64,000 nt of DNA, taken from Sphingomonas sp. MA1305. Its GTDB lineage: Bacteria > Pseudomonadota > Alphaproteobacteria > Sphingomonadales > Sphingomonadaceae. How positions within the stretch are numbered: the first letter of the stretch is position 1; every line of letters begins with the position of its first letter. The notes under the pieces were generated by a model. It was not told where the DNA came from. It saw nothing but the letters and a program-made list of their open reading frames with translations, and searched no databases. Positions 26,301-39,213 of the stretch are shown in pieces. A program made the translations under genes and the position numbers. Where the stretch lies: the NCBI RefSeq assembly GCF_016107325.1, contig NZ_RCVT01000004.1, forward strand, positions 124,001 through 188,000. The letters run 5' to 3'.

Positions 26301-27815
26301 ATGCGCTTCCTCCGCCTGCTCGCCGTCGTGATCGTTGCCGCGCTGGGTGCAGCGCCGGCGGCGGCCGACGATATCGGCGCCACCGCCCGCGGCGTGGTGC
26401 GGGTCGTGACGATCGCGGTGGTCGACGGCCAGGTCGTCGGCTTCGGCCACGGTAGCGGCGTCGCGATCGCGCCCAACCGCATCGTCACCAACGCGCACGT
26501 CACCGAACTCGCCGAACGCTATCCCGACAATGTCGTCGTCGGCGTGGTGCCGAGCGAGGGCGACAAGAGCTTCCAGGGGCGGGTGGTCGCCTATGACGCG
26601 CAGCGCGACCTGGCGATGATCGAATTCGCCGGGACCAAGCTGCCCCCGGCGTCGCTGTACACGGGACCGGTCAACGAGGGCGATCCGGTGATCGCGCTGG
26701 GTTATCCCGGCAACGTCGATCTCGCCACCGCGCGATCGGCGGCGGACTATATCCGGCCGACCTCGCCGGTCCGGTCGGAGGGCGTCGCCTCGGGCCTGCG
26801 CAGCCTGACCGGGGTCGAGGTGCTGCTCCACACCGCCAATATCGCGCGCGGCAATTCGGGCGGGCCGCTGCTCGACCGCTGCGGCCGGGTGATCGGCATC
26901 AATTCGGCGATCACGCGCGGCGAGGAGGGCGACAGCTCGTTCGGCTTCGCCATCGCCGACACCGAACTCGCCGCCTTCCTGCGCGAGGCGAAGCAGCCGT
27001 TCCAGCAGGTCGGTACGCCCTGCACCTCGATCGAGGAGCGGCTGCGCCAGGACAGCGAGGCGGAGGCGCGCGCACGCGCCGATGCGGTGACCAGCGCCCG
27101 CGACACGGCGGCGCAGGCGGCGATGTCCCGCGAGGAGGCGCTGGCCGAGGCGCGCACCGCGGCGCTGACCCGGCGCGAGAATGTGATGGCGCTGGCCGGA
27201 TTGATGCTGGTGCTGGGCGCGATGGGAATCGGCGGCGGCGGCTTCCTGCTACTGCGCGAGCAGCGGCGCGGGGCGCAGCGCAGCGCGATCGCCGGCGGTG
27301 TCGTCATGGCCGCGGCGGTCGCGGTGTTCCTGCTGCGCCCATCCGCCGAGGTGACGCTGCCCGCGACCGCGGCGGCGGTGCCGGTGGTGGCATCCGGCGC
27401 GAATGCGGCGCTCGGCAAGCTGACCTGTCGCTTCGTGCCGGAGCGCAGCCGCGTCACCGTGTCGTCGACCGAGGACGTGACGCTGAACTGGGGACGCAGC
27501 GGCTGCGTCAACGGCAGGACGCAATATCTCAGCGCCGGCGACCAATGGCAGCGGGTGCTGGTGCCGGAGGGCGAGCAGACGGTGTCGGTGGCGCATTTCG
27601 ATCCCGCGACGCGGACCTACAGCAACACCCGCTACCTGCTGGGGGCGGGGGCGATGCAATCGGTACGGTCGCTGCGCGGCGACAGCGCGCTGAAAAGCTG
27701 CACCACCGATCCGGCCAAGATCGAGGCCCTGTCGCAGGCGGATGCGGCGATCCGCGCGGCGCTGCCGCCGCTGCCCAACGAGAAACTGGTGTACAGCTGC
27801 CGCAAGGGTGGTTGA
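26301..27815 (+). CDS. Membrane-tethered trypsin-like serine protease
   Basis: A 504-aa protein with a signal peptide ending AAPAAADD. The protease domain has the full triad: His66 (TNAHV), Asp103 (RDLAMIEF) and Ser186 (ARGNSGGPLL). A charged helical stretch rich in Ala/Arg/Glu (about 240-295) precedes two closely spaced hydrophobic segments (about 300-316 and 333-348). A C-terminal domain of about 140 residues has four cysteines, in LTCRF, SGCVN, KSCTT and YSCRK, and no family I recognise. The first part resembles DegP/HtrA-type proteases without a PDZ domain. Its cellular target is unknown. Confidence 0.8.
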   Translation: MRFLRLLAVVIVAALGAAPAAADDIGATARGVVRVVTIAVVDGQVVGFGHGSGVAIAPNRIVTNAHVTELAERYPDNVVVGVVPSEGDKSFQGRVVAYDAQRDLAMIEFAGTKLPPASLYTGPVNEGDPVIALGYPGNVDLATARSAADYIRPTSPVRSEGVASGLRSLTGVEVLLHTANIARGNSGGPLLDRCGRVIGINSAITRGEEGDSSFGFAIADTELAAFLREAKQPFQQVGTPCTSIEERLRQDSEAEARARADAVTSARDTAAQAAMSREEALAEARTAALTRRENVMALAGLMLVLGAMGIGGGGFLLLREQRRGAQRSAIAGGVVMAAAVAVFLLRPSAEVTLPATAAAVPVVASGANAALGKLTCRFVPERSRVTVSSTEDVTLNWGRSGCVNGRTQYLSAGDQWQRVLVPEGEQTVSVAHFDPATRTYSNTRYLLGAGAMQSVRSLRGDSALKSCTTDPAKIEALSQADAAIRAALPPLPNEKLVYSCRKGG

Positions 27816-27850
27816 GGGCACGGGTGCCGGTGCGGGGTGCAGGCTGCCGC

Positions 27851-28879
27851 TCAGCCCCGCTCGCGGTCGAGCAGCGCGCGCTTGCGGTCGGTGCCCCAGG
27901 CATAGCCGCCGGGTGAACCGTCGGCGCGGGTGACGCGGTGGCAGGGAACGATCACGGCGAGCGGATTGGCGCCGCAGGCGGAGCCGGCGGCGCGGCTCGC
28001 CTCCGGCCGGCCCGCGGCGGCGGCGAGCTGCGCATAGGAGCGCGTCTCGCCAGCCGGTATCGTGCGCAGCGCCTGCCACACCGCCTCCTGGAAGGCGGTG
28101 CCGCGCACGTCGAGCGGCAGGGCGGGATCGGGCGCGGCGCCCTCGACCTCAGCCACCACCGCCGCCGCGAGCGCGGCGAGGCGCGCGTCGGCAGGGGCGA
28201 TCGTCGCCTGCGGGAAACGCGTCGCCAAGGTCGCGGCATCCTCGTCGAAGGCGATGCGGCACAGGCCAGTGTCGGTCGCGGCGATCAACAGCGGGCCGAG
28301 GCTGGTGGCGGCGACCGTCCAGCGGATCGTCACCCTGGCGCCGCCGCGCGCCCAGGCGGACGGCGTCATGCCCAGCCGCGGTGCGGCATCGGCATAGAAG
28401 CGGCTCGGCGCGGCATAGCCGGCCTCGTACAGGGCATGGGTCACGCTGGGCTCCTGCTGGAGATGGTCGGCGGCGCGCGCGGCGCGCAGGGCACGGGCGT
28501 AAGCGGCCGGGCTGACGCCGGTGGCGCGGGTGAAGAGGCGCTGGAAATGATGCGGGGAATAACCGACCCCGGCGGCCAGGTCGGCGAGCGGGATGGCGTC
28601 GGCGCTTTCCTCGATGCGGCGCGCGGCCTCGGCCACCGCCGCGGTGTCGCGTGCGACGCTGTCTGGCGTGCAGCGGCGGCAGGCGCGATAGCCGGCGGCG
28701 CGCGCCCCGGCCGGATCGGCGAAGATGCTGACCCGGTCACGCGCCGGCCGCCGCGCCGGGCAGCTGGCGCGGCAATAGATGCCGGTGCTGTGCACCGCGA
28801 CGACGAAGCGGCCGTCGGCACGGCGATCGCGGGCCAGGAAGGCGGCCCAGGCGGCGTCGGGATCGATGGGCTCGGTCAT
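27851..28879 (-). CDS. ada: Ada: methyl phosphotriester sensor and O6-methylguanine-DNA methyltransferase
   Basis: A 342-aa bifunctional repair protein and regulator. The N-terminal Ada zinc domain has Cys36 and Cys40 (YCRASCPAR) with Cys67 and Cys70 (RACRRC). An AraC-type helix-turn-helix follows (VGYSPHHFQRLFTRATGVSP). The C-terminal methyltransferase has the acceptor Cys313 in PCHRV. ATG 28879 gives the normal Ada start; the frame is open much further upstream, but only as shadow sequence. It is expected to be self-activated by alkylation damage. Upstream it is separated from the next gene by a palindromic repeat. Confidence 0.94.
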   Translation of the reverse strand: MTEPIDPDAAWAAFLARDRRADGRFVVAVHSTGIYCRASCPARRPARDRVSIFADPAGARAAGYRACRRCTPDSVARDTAAVAEAARRIEESADAIPLADLAAGVGYSPHHFQRLFTRATGVSPAAYARALRAARAADHLQQEPSVTHALYEAGYAAPSRFYADAAPRLGMTPSAWARGGARVTIRWTVAATSLGPLLIAATDTGLCRIAFDEDAATLATRFPQATIAPADARLAALAAAVVAEVEGAAPDPALPLDVRGTAFQEAVWQALRTIPAGETRSYAQLAAAAGRPEASRAAGSACGANPLAVIVPCHRVTRADGSPGGYAWGTDRKRALLDRERG

Positions 28880-28983
28880 GCGGCATGTATAGCGCGGCGC
28901 TGCCCGACCCTCATCCCGGCAGTTGCGCTCGAACTTTTTCTGCCCGCTCGCCCGCAAGGAAGGGGGCAGCATTAGCGCTGACG

Positions 28984-29043
28984 GGGAAGGGGGCTCCACG
29001 CAGCCTGACGGTCGTGGAGAGCCCCCTCCACCGGCTGCGCCGG
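28984..29043. repeat. Palindromic intergenic repeat (GGGGGCTCCACG type)
   Basis: Arms GGGGGCTCCACG (about 28989-29000) and CGTGGAGAGCCCCC (about 29013-29026) pair with a small bulge, followed by a second hairpin CCGGC/GCCGG (29031-29043). The element lies between the ends of transcription around ada and the 341-aa gene. It looks like an interspersed element rather than a terminator, as there is no T-run. Confidence 0.6.
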
Positions 29044-29076
29044 TCCCCCTCCCCGCAGGCGGGGCGGAATGCGGGT

Positions 29077-30102
29077 TTACAGCGCCGCCATGTGGCGCAC
29101 GTCCTCGTCGCCGGCGGCGAGCGCGCCGACTCGGGCGAGGCCGCGGCTGACGTCGCCGCCGGCTTTGGGCGCGAACAGGCGGGCGCGGGTGTAGCGGTCG
29201 AGCGCTTCGGGATAGAGGCCTGCCGCCTCGGCGCAGAGCGCCAGGTTGAACATCGTCGGACCGTGGTCGGGGACCATGGTGTCGACCTCGGCGAAGGCGC
29301 GGCAGGCCGCCTGCGGATCGTGCTTGGTCAGCCGCACCGCCTGTTTGAAACGGTCGGCGGCCGCGCGCGGCAGGCCGTCGCGGCTTTCGTTGACGCGGAT
29401 CTTGTAGCTTTCGCGATGCGGCGCGAGGTCGAGGCGCACGTCCTGCGCGATCGATTCGATCATCGAGCCGATCGCCGCATCGACGCTGGTCTCCACCCCG
29501 GAATCCTCGCACCAGCTGCTGGTGTCGTCGCGCGTCTTGGGGGCGGCGAACAGCACGCGGCGGTCGTTCCAGCGCAGCACCCGCAGGTCGGCGCGCAACG
29601 CGATGGTGCGGCGGACGCAGGCGACGCGATAACGCTGGCGGGCGACGCACTTGCCGTCCTTCTTCTCGGTGCAGCGTTCGCGCGTCTCGCTGTAATCCTC
29701 ATGGTCGACGCGCGTGCCGACGTCGCCGACGAGCAGGCCATCGGGGCGCAACGCGGCGGGGACGATGCGCGCATGGCGGACGCCGTCGCGGCCGAGGGTC
29801 GCCAGCCGCCGCTCGATCGCGTCGCCGAGCGCCGCCCCCTCCGTACCGCCGATGGCACCGACGCCGAGCGTGGGCAGCAGGCTCGCCTCGCGCGCGGTGG
29901 CGGCGAACACGCCCTCGACGCGCAGCACCTCCGCCGAGGCGGAGACGGGGAAGAGGGCGGCCAGCACCGCGGCGGCAACGGGGAGGGCGCCGGACTTCGT
30001 CGTGCCGGTGGGATCGTGCCGGGGCAAAGGCGTGCCCGCCGGCTGCGCCACCGCCTCGCGCTCGAGGGTCTGGCATGACGATTGGCGGTCTGGCTCGCGC
30101 AT
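29077..30102 (-). CDS. Hypothetical secreted protein with C-terminal TPR-like region
   Basis: A 341-aa protein that I do not recognise. After a hydrophilic N-terminus there is a signal-like segment (LPVAAAVLAALFPVSASA, about residues 40-57). A mature part follows with paired cysteines (RERCTEKKDGKCVARQRY) and an acidic Trp/Cys segment (SSWCEDSGVET). The last 100 residues (AADRFKQAVRLTKHDPQAACRAF onward) look like two or three TPR units. An internal start nearer the signal sequence is possible. It is divergent from the ATP synthase operon; no function can be assigned. Confidence 0.6.
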   Translation of the reverse strand: MREPDRQSSCQTLEREAVAQPAGTPLPRHDPTGTTKSGALPVAAAVLAALFPVSASAEVLRVEGVFAATAREASLLPTLGVGAIGGTEGAALGDAIERRLATLGRDGVRHARIVPAALRPDGLLVGDVGTRVDHEDYSETRERCTEKKDGKCVARQRYRVACVRRTIALRADLRVLRWNDRRVLFAAPKTRDDTSSWCEDSGVETSVDAAIGSMIESIAQDVRLDLAPHRESYKIRVNESRDGLPRAAADRFKQAVRLTKHDPQAACRAFAEVDTMVPDHGPTMFNLALCAEAAGLYPEALDRYTRARLFAPKAGGDVSRGLARVGALAAGDEDVRHMAAL

Positions 30103-30308
30103 CCGGTGTCTCCCTTTGCGATGATGCTGGCGCGAACTAGCTGAACGGTCCGTGGCGGCCCTGTTCAGCCGGCGTTATCCTGCATCGCTTGCATCATCGC
30201 GACCCCCATGCTAGCCGCCCGCAACCCATAGCAGGTGCGAGCTTTCGCGCCCACTTCCCCATGGGCCAACAGCAGTTTCGACCACCAGTTACGAGGGGCC
30301 TCGATCGC

Positions 30309-32397
<2,089 letters not shown>

Positions 32398-32432
32398 GGT
32401 CTGCGCATAGCGGGTGACACACACACACACGC

Positions 32433-32524
32433 CGTCACCCCGGACTGGTTCCGGGGTCCACCGATCCACAATCGCTGATGGCGCCAGTGGTCGGGTGGAT
32501 GCCGGAACAAGTCCGGCATGACGG
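32433..32524. repeat. Palindromic repeat between atpA and atpG (GTCACCCCGGA family)
   Basis: An element of about 92 bp with two stem units, CCCCGGACTGGTTCCGGGG and GCCGGAACAAGTCCGGC, and outer arms CGTCA and TGACG. The same family occurs at 36802-36897. It is preceded by seven AC dinucleotides (about 32416-32430). It falls inside the atp operon. Confidence 0.8.
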
Positions 32525-32548
32525 TTGAGGGAATGGTGACGAACTAGA

Positions 32549-33424
32549 ATGGCAAGCCTCAAGGCCCTCAAGCTTCGCATCGGCTCGGTGAAGTCGACGC
32601 AGAAGATCACCAAGGCGATGAAGATGGTCGCCGCCGCGAAGCTGCGCCGGGCGCAGGAGGCGGCGCAGAACGGCCGCCCCTATGCCGAGCGGCTGGAAGC
32701 GGTGATGGCGAGCCTCGCTGCCCGTGTCGGCGGCGTCGGCGCGTCGCCGCTGCTCGCCGGCACTGGCAAGGACCAGGTCCACGTCCTGGTCGTCGCGACC
32801 AGCGAACGCGGCCTCGCCGGCGCGTTCAACAGCAACATCGTCCGCGCCGCCCGGCGCAAGGCGGAGGAGCTGATCGCCCAGGGCAAGACGGTCAAATTCT
32901 ACATCCTCGGCAAGAAGGGCCGGGTGCTGCGCCGCTTCTACGCCGATGCGATCCTCGCCGATCACGACATGTCGCACGTCAAGACGGTGTCGTTCGAGGA
33001 TGCGCGGATCGTCGCCGACGATCTGATCGCGCGCTTCCTGAAGGGCGAATATGATGTCGCGCACCTGTTCTTCGCCAAGTTCGTCTCGGCGCTGGTGCAG
33101 GAACCGACCGGCCGCCAGCTGATCCCGGTGCCGTTGCCCGTCAACGCCGCGCCCAAGGCGGGTGCCGACGCCGTGGTCGAGTATGAGCCGAGCGAGGAGG
33201 ACATCCTCGCCGACCTGCTGCCGCGCAACGTCGCGGTGCAGATCTTCCGCGCGCTGCAGGAAAATGCCGCGTCGGAACAAGGCAGCCGCATGAACGCGAT
33301 GGACAATGCCACGCGCAACGCGGGCGACATGATCAATCGCCTGTCGATCCAGTACAACCGCACCCGCCAGGCCGCGATCACGACGGAACTGGTCGAAATC
33401 ATCTCGGGCGCCGAAGCGCTCTAG
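32549..33424 (+). CDS. atpG: ATP synthase F1 gamma subunit
   Basis: A 291-aa central shaft subunit. The N-terminal helix [19 protein letters not shown], the [17 protein letters not shown] segment, and the C-terminal helix signature ([26 protein letters not shown]) are all canonical. Length is normal. It lies between two palindromic repeats that separate it from atpA and atpD. Confidence 0.98.
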   Translation: MASLKALKLRIGSVKSTQKITKAMKMVAAAKLRRAQEAAQNGRPYAERLEAVMASLAARVGGVGASPLLAGTGKDQVHVLVVATSERGLAGAFNSNIVRAARRKAEELIAQGKTVKFYILGKKGRVLRRFYADAILADHDMSHVKTVSFEDARIVADDLIARFLKGEYDVAHLFFAKFVSALVQEPTGRQLIPVPLPVNAAPKAGADAVVEYEPSEEDILADLLPRNVAVQIFRALQENAASEQGSRMNAMDNATRNAGDMINRLSIQYNRTRQAAITTELVEIISGAEAL

Positions 33425-35032
<1,608 letters not shown>

Positions 35033-35037
35033 GCCAT

Positions 35038-35213
35038 ATCACCTTCTCCCCTTGTGGGAGAAGGATACCGAAGCTTGGCGGCCGTGCCGCCTAGCGGAGG
35101 TTGGATGAGGGGGAAGCGGCGCGATGCGAAGCGCTAGCGTTGGGCTCGCCCCCTCACCCTCCCATCGCTGTCGCGATGGGCCCCTCCCTCTCCCACAAGG
35201 GGAGAGGGGTGTC
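35038..35213. repeat. Composite palindromic repeat between atpD and atpC
   Basis: The 193-bp spacer is filled by paired elements. CTTCTCCCCTTGTGGGAGAAG is a hairpin at the left. At the right CTCCCTCTCCCACAAGGGGAGAGG forms another, and its CCCACAAGGGG is complementary to the left one. A CCCATCG/CGATGGG stem lies between. It resembles the CTCACCCT/CCCTCTCCC family seen at 8686 and 51607. Confidence 0.75.
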
Positions 35214-35225
35214 AGGACCGAGACA

Positions 35226-35477
35226 ATGCTGCACTTCGAACTCGTCACGCCCGAAAAGCTGATCCGCTCCGAGGAGGTCCACATGGTGGTGGTCCCCGGC
35301 ACCGAGGGCGATTTCGGCGTGCTGGAGGGGCATGCGCCCTTCATGTCGACGATCCGCGACGGCGCGCTGTCGATCTACCGCACCGCCGGCGGCCAGCCGG
35401 AGCTGGTGCCGATCCAAGGCGGCTTCGCCGAGGTCAACGCCAAGGGGTTGACCGTCCTCGCCGAACAGGCGGGCTAA
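35226..35477 (+). CDS. atpC: ATP synthase F1 epsilon subunit, short form
   Basis: An 83-aa subunit comprising only the N-terminal beta-sandwich domain ([39 protein letters not shown], quoted in part). The stop falls just after the last strands, so the C-terminal helical inhibitory domain of the roughly 130-aa type is missing. This short form is seen in related alphaproteobacteria, where another protein (the zeta inhibitor) does that job. ATG 35226 is the only start that begins the domain properly. It is the last gene of the atp cluster. Confidence 0.93.
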   Translation: MLHFELVTPEKLIRSEEVHMVVVPGTEGDFGVLEGHAPFMSTIRDGALSIYRTAGGQPELVPIQGGFAEVNAKGLTVLAEQAG

Positions 35478-35483
35478 GCGGCG

Positions 35484-35513
35484 GGGGCCTCCGGCGCAGG
35501 CCGGGGCTTTTCG
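35484..35513 (+). terminator. Possible terminator after atpC
   Basis: A G+C-rich imperfect inverted repeat (GGCCTCCGGC against GGCCGGGGC) followed by TTTT (about 35508-35511), 7 bp after the atpC stop. The stem has a mismatch or bulge and the T-run is short, so this is tentative. Confidence 0.4.
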
Positions 35514-35594
35514 GTATCGACTTCAGGCTGCGTTAGGCGGGGCGGCCCACGTCAGGCCAAGACGTCGGGGGCGAGCGTGGCTTCCACCCCCACT

Positions 35595-35690
35595 GCCATC
35601 CCCGCAAAGTCGGGGGATCCAGACGCGCAGGTCAACGTGTCGAGCGCCAGCGTCAGCGTCTCTGGAGTCCCGCCTTCGCGGGAATGACGA
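35595..35690. repeat. Palindromic repeat downstream of the atp operon (CCATCCCCGC family)
   Basis: Left unit CCATCCCCGCAAAGTCGGGG and right unit CCCGCCTTCGCGGGAATGACG, diverged from the copy at 33436-33529. The 309-bp gap 35478-35786 between atpC and the convergent asparaginase gene holds this element and the possible terminator. No gene was seen there. Confidence 0.75.
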
Positions 35691-35786
35691 CGAGACAGTT
35701 GCAGGCGTCTCTGCCATCGCGCGATGATGCCGAGGCACCGGGAGGACGCGCCAGCGCCGGACCGGCGCGATCCGCTCCCGTAACGC

Positions 35787-36785
35787 CTATGCCGCGAACA
35801 GCGACGGAGCCTTCAATACCACCGTCGCACCCGAGGCGTCGGTCACCGCATAGGTGAAGCCGGGCAGCAGGCAGAAGGCGCCCACCTCGCCCCGCGGCGA
35901 CAGCGCTAGGAAGCCGACCTGCACGCCCTTGATCGCGTCGCCGCGCAGTTGCGCGATGTGGCGGACGACCTCTTCGCATGCGCGTTGCGGCGACAGGCCG
36001 GCCCGCAGCGATGCGACGACGCGGGCGCTGCCCGAGACGCGCGTCACTTCTTCGCCGAGGCCGGTCGAGGTGGCGCCGCCGACGCCGCGCTCGACGTAGA
36101 GGCCAGCACCGACCTGCGGCGAGTCGCCGACGCGCCCGCGCATCTTGAACGCCATGCCCGAGGTGGTGCAGGCACCCGCCATCCGGCCCAAGACGTCGCA
36201 GGCGAGCAGGCCGATGGTATCGTGGTCGAGCGCGCCGCCGCGTGGGCCGGCATGTGGCCCACGCTTGTTCTCGACATTGGCCTCAGGCTTGTACTGCGAG
36301 GTCTTCAGCCATTCGCGCCACGCCTGTTCGGCGGGCGGGGTGAGCAGATCGACTTTCGGAAAGCCCTGATCGCGCGCGAAGCGGGTCGCGCCTTCGCCGA
36401 CCAGCAGCGTGTGCGGCGTCTTGTCCATCACGCGACGGGCGACGGAGATGGCGTGGACCGTATCTTCGAGCGCGGCAACCGCGCCGACGCCGCCGGCATC
36501 GTCCATGATCACCGCGTCCAGGGTGACGTGGCCGTCGCGGTCCGGGTAGCCGCCGTAGCCGACCGAATGGTTCTCCGGATCCGCCTCCGGCACCATCGCC
36601 GCGGCCTCGACCACGTCGAGCAGCGAACCGCCGGCACGCATCTTCGCATAACCGGCGGCGTTGGCGGCGGCCCCGAAATCCCAGGTGGAGACGATCGTCG
36701 CGCGCGGCGCGGCGGCTTGAGCCGCTGTTCCCGCGGCTATGCCGGTCACGGCCATGCCGCCAAGGAACGTGCGCCGTGTCGTCAT
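35787..36785 (-). CDS. Exported N4-(beta-N-acetylglucosaminyl)-L-asparaginase
   Basis: A 332-aa Ntn-hydrolase. The predicted autocleavage site and nucleophile lie in DHDTIGLLACD, cutting before Thr. Conserved GGACTTSGMAFKMRGRVGDSPQ-like residues follow (ACTTSGMAFKMRGRVGDSP). This family cleaves the Asn-GlcNAc bond of glycoprotein fragments. The N-terminus is a Tat-type signal (MTTRRTFLGGMAVTGIAAG). ATG 36785 has AAGGGTGAAG upstream; a TTG five codons earlier is less likely. It is convergent with the atp operon and preceded by a palindromic repeat. Confidence 0.9.
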   Translation of the reverse strand: MTTRRTFLGGMAVTGIAAGTAAQAAAPRATIVSTWDFGAAANAAGYAKMRAGGSLLDVVEAAAMVPEADPENHSVGYGGYPDRDGHVTLDAVIMDDAGGVGAVAALEDTVHAISVARRVMDKTPHTLLVGEGATRFARDQGFPKVDLLTPPAEQAWREWLKTSQYKPEANVENKRGPHAGPRGGALDHDTIGLLACDVLGRMAGACTTSGMAFKMRGRVGDSPQVGAGLYVERGVGGATSTGLGEEVTRVSGSARVVASLRAGLSPQRACEEVVRHIAQLRGDAIKGVQVGFLALSPRGEVGAFCLLPGFTYAVTDASGATVVLKAPSLFAA

Positions 36786-36801
36786 CTCTTCACCCTTCAA
36801 C

Positions 36802-36897
36802 CGTCATGCCGGACTCGTTCCGGCATCCACCGTGCCGCAAGCGTCACTGGCGTCGATGTTGCGGCACGGTGAACCCCGGAACAAGTCCGGGGTGACG
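36802..36897. repeat. Palindromic repeat between priA and the asparaginase gene
   Basis: Units GCCGGACTCGTTCCGGC and CCCCGGAACAAGTCCGGGG, outer arms CGTCA and TGACG, and a central stem CCGTGCCGC/GCGGCACGG. It is in the same family as 32433-32524 but in inverted order. It follows the priA stop and lies in the leader of the asparaginase gene. Confidence 0.82.
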
Positions 36898-36921
36898 AGT
36901 CGGTTGATCTTGGCCAGTGGC

Positions 36922-39093
36922 TCACAAAAAATTATAGGGATCGACGTCGACCGTCACGCGTACCTTCGCCGGCCAGTCGAGCGCACCGAGCCAGCCGCGG
37001 ATGACGTCCTGCACATCGAGGGCGCGGCGGGCGTGGACGAGCAGGCGGTAGCGGTGACGGCCGCGCAGCATCGCCAATGGCGCGGGGGCGGGGCCATAGA
37101 CCGCCATGCCGTCGACGCGGGGGGCGGCGGCAGCAACGGTGCGCGCGATGTCGTGCGCGCAGCCCTGATCCTCGGAACTGACGATGATCGCGGCGTAGCG
37201 GCCGAACGGCGGCGCACCGGCGTCGGCGCGTGCCTCCGTCTCCGCGGCGTAGAAGGCATCGGAATCGCCGGTGACCAGCGCCTGCATCACCTGTGCCGAG
37301 GGACTGTGCGTCTGGATGAAGACATGGCCCGGCTTGCTCCCGCGGCCGGCACGCCCCGACACCTGGCGGATCTGCTGGAAGGTGCGCTCCGCGGCGCGCA
37401 GGTCGCCGCCCTCCAGGCCGAGATCGGCATCGACGACGCCAACCAGCGTCAGATTGGGGAAGTGATAGCCCTTGGTCACCAATTGCGTGCCGACGACGAT
37501 GTCGATGTCGCCGGCTTCCATCCGGCCGACGAACTCCGCCGCCTTGGCCGGGGACCAGATCGTGTCCGAGGTGACGACGGCGACCTTCGCGTCCGGGAAC
37601 AGCGCGGCGACCTCATCGGCGATGCGTTCGACGCCGGGGCCGCAGGCGACCAGACTGTCCTCCGCACTGCATTCGGGGCAGGCGCGCGGGGTCGGCATGA
37701 CGTGGCCGCAATGGTGGCAGGCGAGGCGGCGGGTCAGCCGGTGCTCGACCATCCAGGCGGTGCAATTGGGGCATTGGAAGCGGTGGCCGCAATTGCGGCA
37801 CAGGGTCAGCGGGGCATAGCCGCGGCGGTTGAGGAAGAGCAGCGACTGTTCGCCCTTGGCCAGCGTCTCGCCCATCGCCTTGACGAGGCGCGGCGCCAGC
37901 CAGCGACCGCGCTCCGGCGGCTCGGCGATCAGGTCGATCGCCTCGATGCTCGGCATTTCGGCCGGGCCATAGCGGCCGGGCAGCTTCAGCTCCTCATAGC
38001 GGCCGAGCGTCACCTGCTGGCGCGTCTCGATCGCCGGCGTCGCGCTGGCGAGGATCACCGGGCAGCCTTCGAACTTGCCGCGCATCACCGCGACGTCGCG
38101 GGCGTGGTAATGGACGCCCTCTTCCTGCTTGAAGCTAGTTTCGTGCGCCTCGTCGACGACGATCAGGCCGAGGTTGCGATAGGGCAGGAACAGCGCGGAG
38201 CGCGCGCCGACGGTGACCAGCGCCTGGCCGCTGGCGATCGCGCGCCAGGCACGACGGCGCTGGGTCGAACGCAGGCCCGAATGCCAGGCGACCGGCTCGC
38301 AGCCGAAACGGTCGTGGAAGCGCTTGAGGAAGGGTTCGGTGAGCGCGATCTCGGGCAGCAGCACGAGGGTCTGGCGGCCCTGGCGGATCGCCTCTGCCAC
38401 CGCCTCGAAATAGACCTCGGTCTTGCCCGAACCGGTGACACCGTCGAGCAGGATCGGGCGGAAGTCGTGCGCGTCGACCGCGCCGCTCAGCGTGTCGGCG
38501 GCGGCATGCTGATCGTCCGACAGTATCGGGGCCCCGTACGCCGGGTCAGGCAGGGGATAGGGGCTGTCGATGTCGACCTCGACCGCCTCGATCGCACCCG
38601 CCTTGACGAGGCCGCGGACCACCGCGTCGGAGACGTCGGCGATGGCGGCGAGTTCGCGGATCAGGCCCTGGCGATCGCCGATCCGCTCCAGCGCCTGTTC
38701 ACGCTGCGGCGTCAGGCGCGGCGGGACGGTGCCGGTGGCGCGATATTCGGTCGCGGTGCGCGCGCCCTCCAGCGCCGAGGTCGACGACAGGGCCATGCGC
38801 ACCACCGCGGCGGGCGGGGCGAGATAATAGTCCGCGGTCCATTCGACCAGCCGGCGCAGCGGCGCCCCCAGCGGCGGCGCGTCGGCGACGGCAAGCAGGT
38901 TGCGCAGGCGGTTGTCGCCGACCTCTGCCTCCGAGGGCAGCCGCTCCGGTTCCCAGACGACGCCGATCAGCTGGCGGGGGCCGAGCGGCGCGACGACGAT
39001 CGAGCCGGGCTCGACATGCATGCCGGCCGGCACGCGATAGTCGAGCGGACCGAGGGCGGAGTTGAGAACGAGGACGCGGGCACGGGTCGACAT
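36922..39093 (-). CDS. priA: Primosomal protein N' (PriA replication restart helicase)
   Basis: A 723-aa helicase. An N-terminal DNA-binding region is followed by Walker A GVTGSGKT (218-225) and the DEAH-type Walker B VVDEAHE. The zinc-binding insertion has paired cysteines (CRNCGHRFQCPNC and CHHCGHVMPTPRACPEC), and helicase motifs V/VI end in QVSGRAGRG. It reloads replication at stalled forks. It is encoded 120 bp downstream of the GGDEF gene on the same strand. Length is normal. Confidence 0.97.
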   Translation of the reverse strand: MSTRARVLVLNSALGPLDYRVPAGMHVEPGSIVVAPLGPRQLIGVVWEPERLPSEAEVGDNRLRNLLAVADAPPLGAPLRRLVEWTADYYLAPPAAVVRMALSSTSALEGARTATEYRATGTVPPRLTPQREQALERIGDRQGLIRELAAIADVSDAVVRGLVKAGAIEAVEVDIDSPYPLPDPAYGAPILSDDQHAAADTLSGAVDAHDFRPILLDGVTGSGKTEVYFEAVAEAIRQGRQTLVLLPEIALTEPFLKRFHDRFGCEPVAWHSGLRSTQRRRAWRAIASGQALVTVGARSALFLPYRNLGLIVVDEAHETSFKQEEGVHYHARDVAVMRGKFEGCPVILASATPAIETRQQVTLGRYEELKLPGRYGPAEMPSIEAIDLIAEPPERGRWLAPRLVKAMGETLAKGEQSLLFLNRRGYAPLTLCRNCGHRFQCPNCTAWMVEHRLTRRLACHHCGHVMPTPRACPECSAEDSLVACGPGVERIADEVAALFPDAKVAVVTSDTIWSPAKAAEFVGRMEAGDIDIVVGTQLVTKGYHFPNLTLVGVVDADLGLEGGDLRAAERTFQQIRQVSGRAGRGSKPGHVFIQTHSPSAQVMQALVTGDSDAFYAAETEARADAGAPPFGRYAAIIVSSEDQGCAHDIARTVAAAAPRVDGMAVYGPAPAPLAMLRGRHRYRLLVHARRALDVQDVIRGWLGALDWPAKVRVTVDVDPYNFL

Positions 39094-39213
39094 GGCTGTG
39101 CCCCATATGGGGCGCCGGCGACTCGGGGGGAAGCAGCCAATGACAGGCGCAATGCCGTCCGGCGCGGGACCGGCGCCGCCGGGCTCGGGCTCAGCCCGGT
39201 CGGGTGGCGGACC

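Noticed and set aside
28984..29063. Repeat near ada considered as a terminator
   Set aside because: The stems are strong but there is no T-run on either strand; it matches an interspersed palindromic element better.
32416..32430. AC dinucleotide run as a possible phase-variable tract
   Set aside because: It is in a spacer between atpA and atpG, not in a coding sequence or promoter, and is only about seven units long.
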